Source: Streptococcus sp. DTU_2020_1001019_1_SI_AUS_MUR_006
GTDB lineage: Bacteria; Bacillota; Bacilli; Lactobacillales; Streptococcaceae
Reading direction: 5' to 3'
NCBI RefSeq assembly: GCF_032340315.1
Contig: NZ_CP135436.1
Span: 2,067,501 to 2,131,500, forward strand
Length of the DNA: 64,000 bases
The notes under the pieces are model-generated. The model saw nothing but the letters and a program-made list of their open reading frames with translations, had not been told where the DNA came from and searched no databases. Positions 62,763-64,000 of the stretch are shown in pieces. The position numbers and the translations under genes are program-made. The stretch's first letter is position 1. Each line of letters begins with the position of its first letter.

Positions 62763-63499
62763 TGTGCCGCCTCCTCCTCAATCGAAACAAGGGCAACTGT
62801 AATATTATCAAGGCCACCAGCATTGTTAGCAAAACGAATCAAGGTCGCCGCTTTATCATCAAGCGAGATATCACTTGTGACAATATCACAGATTTCACTA
62901 GCTGAAATCATATTTGTCAGACCATCGCTATTGAGCAAGAGATAGTCTCCTGCTTCCAAACTGACAATTCCTAAGTCAGGTTGAATTTCGTCTTTTTGTC
63001 CGATAGATTGGGTGATAATATTTTTTTGTGGATGCGCTTCTGCCTCTTCTGGTGTCAGTTGACCTGCCTTGAGCAATTCGTTAACCAAGGAATGATCACT
63101 TGTCAGTTGACGGTACTCTTCCCCTCGAATGAGACCGATTCTAGAATCTCCGATATGGGCATAAATTGCCTGATTTCCGATAACTGCAAGAGCTTCGAGG
63201 GTTGTCCCCATTCCCTTGTAGGCTTCATCTCGTCCTAGTTGATAAATCTTTTGATTTTCAACTTCTAGATGGTGGGCAAACCATTCGCGAACTTCATTAA
63301 CGGTGTCGATCTGCGTATCAACCCAGGCAACACCTAAGTCCGTAACTGCCATCTCACTGGCAATATTTCCTGCGCGATGACCTCCCATCCCATCAGCCAA
63401 GATGATCATCGTGCGACCGGCACGGTTGACAAAAAGATTGACATAGTCTTGATTATTTGTACGTTTCTGACCCACATCTGTTAATAATGAAATCTCCAT
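62759..63499 (-). CDS. phpP: PP2C-type protein phosphatase PhpP
   Basis: The 246-aa cytosolic metal-dependent phosphatase removes phosphate from StkP and its targets. PP2C motifs are visible: the first Asp region ([13 protein letters not shown]), [42 protein letters not shown] and [11 protein letters not shown]. Its stop overlaps the stkP start (ATGA), and rsmB lies 15 bp upstream on the same strand. This order, rsmB-phpP-stkP, is conserved in streptococci. Confidence 0.96.
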   Translation of the reverse strand: MEISLLTDVGQKRTNNQDYVNLFVNRAGRTMIILADGMGGHRAGNIASEMAVTDLGVAWVDTQIDTVNEVREWFAHHLEVENQKIYQLGRDEAYKGMGTTLEALAVIGNQAIYAHIGDSRIGLIRGEEYRQLTSDHSLVNELLKAGQLTPEEAEAHPQKNIITQSIGQKDEIQPDLGIVSLEAGDYLLLNSDGLTNMISASEICDIVTSDISLDDKAATLIRFANNAGGLDNITVALVSIEEEAAQ

Positions 63500-63514
63500 T
63501 GTGTCAGTTCCTTC

Positions 63515-64000
63515 CTAATTGGACATCTTACGAAATTGGCTGATGAAGAATCCATCACTTCCGTATAATTCCGGAGTAATAAGGATACAGCCATCTTTTA
63601 GAATATCCTTGCATTCGTGTTCTAGTTTAACCTGCTCGAACTCGGGATGACTTTCTAAAAATGCTTGAACCACTTTAAAGTTCTCTTCCGAGACAATAGT
63701 GCAGGTACTATAGGTTATTATACCACCTTTTCGTAGTGTTTGACAAACACTACCTAATATTTCCAGCTGAATTTCCTGTAATGACGCGAAATCTGCCGTT
63801 TCTTTATTGTATTTGATATCTGGTTTTCGACGCAATAGACCAATCCCTGAGCAAGGGGCATCAACAAGAATCTTATCAAATTGATCCTTGCCAAAAAACT
63901 CGTGGACCTTTCGGGCATCCAATTTTTGTGTTTGAACACGGTCTGCTACTCCTAAACGCTGAGCATTTTCCTGAATCAAAGTGAGTTTATGATCGTAGAG
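63515..64000 (-). CDS. rsmB: 16S rRNA m5C967 methyltransferase RsmB, C-terminal part (runs off the window)
   Basis: The reading frame is open to base 64000; the first Met inside it (63979) is internal. About 161 residues are visible, with the methyltransferase motifs VDAPCSGIGLLRRKPD (catalytic Cys in PCSG) and STCTIVSEENF (second Cys), and the C-terminal DGFFISQFRK typical of RsmB/Sun. The enzyme methylates C967 of 16S rRNA. The N-terminal RNA-binding domain lies outside the window. Confidence 0.93.
   Translation of the reverse strand, partial: LYDHKLTLIQENAQRLGVADRVQTQKLDARKVHEFFGKDQFDKILVDAPCSGIGLLRRKPDIKYNKETADFASLQEIQLEILGSVCQTLRKGGIITYSTCTIVSEENFKVVQAFLESHPEFEQVKLEHECKDILKDGCILITPELYGSDGFFISQFRKMSN

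Overview
The window looks like chromosome of a mitis-group Streptococcus (S. mitis / S. oralis / S. pneumoniae clade). The evidence is the set of BOX repeats, a choline-binding protein, a YSIRK-type BgaA beta-galactosidase, two M26 zinc metalloproteases with N-terminal LPXTG motifs, StkP/PhpP, the mevalonate genes mvaS-mvaA and two IS elements of pneumococcal type. The order of the blocks differs from the pneumococcal order I remember, so it is more likely a commensal relative than S. pneumoniae itself. Species is an inference. Nearly all genes are on the minus strand.

Layout: 1-2.0 kb holds the 5' part of bgaA. A repeat module carrying a BOX element follows at 2.2-2.6 kb. Next come two immunity-like genes (SUKH, DUF4241), a GH13 neopullulanase with a cre site, and a small HTH/membrane-protein operon with its own promoter and a repeated operator-like 12-mer. 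At 6.9-11.4 kb lies the operon miaA-hflX-(unknown)-rnz-SDR. Then come a DUF3042 gene, thyA, an HD-domain gene, glucokinase, a choline-binding excalibur protein, an alpha/beta hydrolase and a fused pabB-pabC.

The accessory core is 17.6-34.4 kb. Two related giant zinc metalloproteases flank an extracytoplasmic methionine sulfoxide repair pair (TlpA/Etrx-like lipoprotein plus membrane-anchored MsrAB), an ISL3-family element with a perfect 8-bp target duplication, and an IS5-family element whose terminal repeat supplies the stop codon of the second protease. A decayed HTH regulator lies upstream of the first protease. From 34.9 to 46.4 kb there is a second copy of the repeat module, then mecA, an MtaD-like deaminase, a heterodimeric ABC exporter, a cytosolic MsrAB, thrB-hom, yaaA (apparently leaderless), a 54-aa membrane protein and an unusual peptide deformylase.

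46.4-50.6 kb is a metal-homeostasis locus: a P-type cation ATPase behind a yybP-ykoY-like (Mn2+) riboswitch, divergent from an MntE-like exporter. 50.6-56.3 kb is the sucrose locus (scrK, scrA, divergent scrB-scrR) with ScrR-type operators. Just beyond it lies an overlooked small locus: a Sec-type secreted peptide gene, apparently frameshifted in an A-run, overlapping a hydrophobic membrane protein and driven by a near-consensus promoter that overlaps a cre site. The window ends with mvaA-mvaS and the cluster rsmB-phpP-stkP-(ThrE-like exporter pair). StkP has three PASTA domains and a Ser/Pro-rich tail.

Functional calls rest on recognised motifs and family knowledge. No database search was run.
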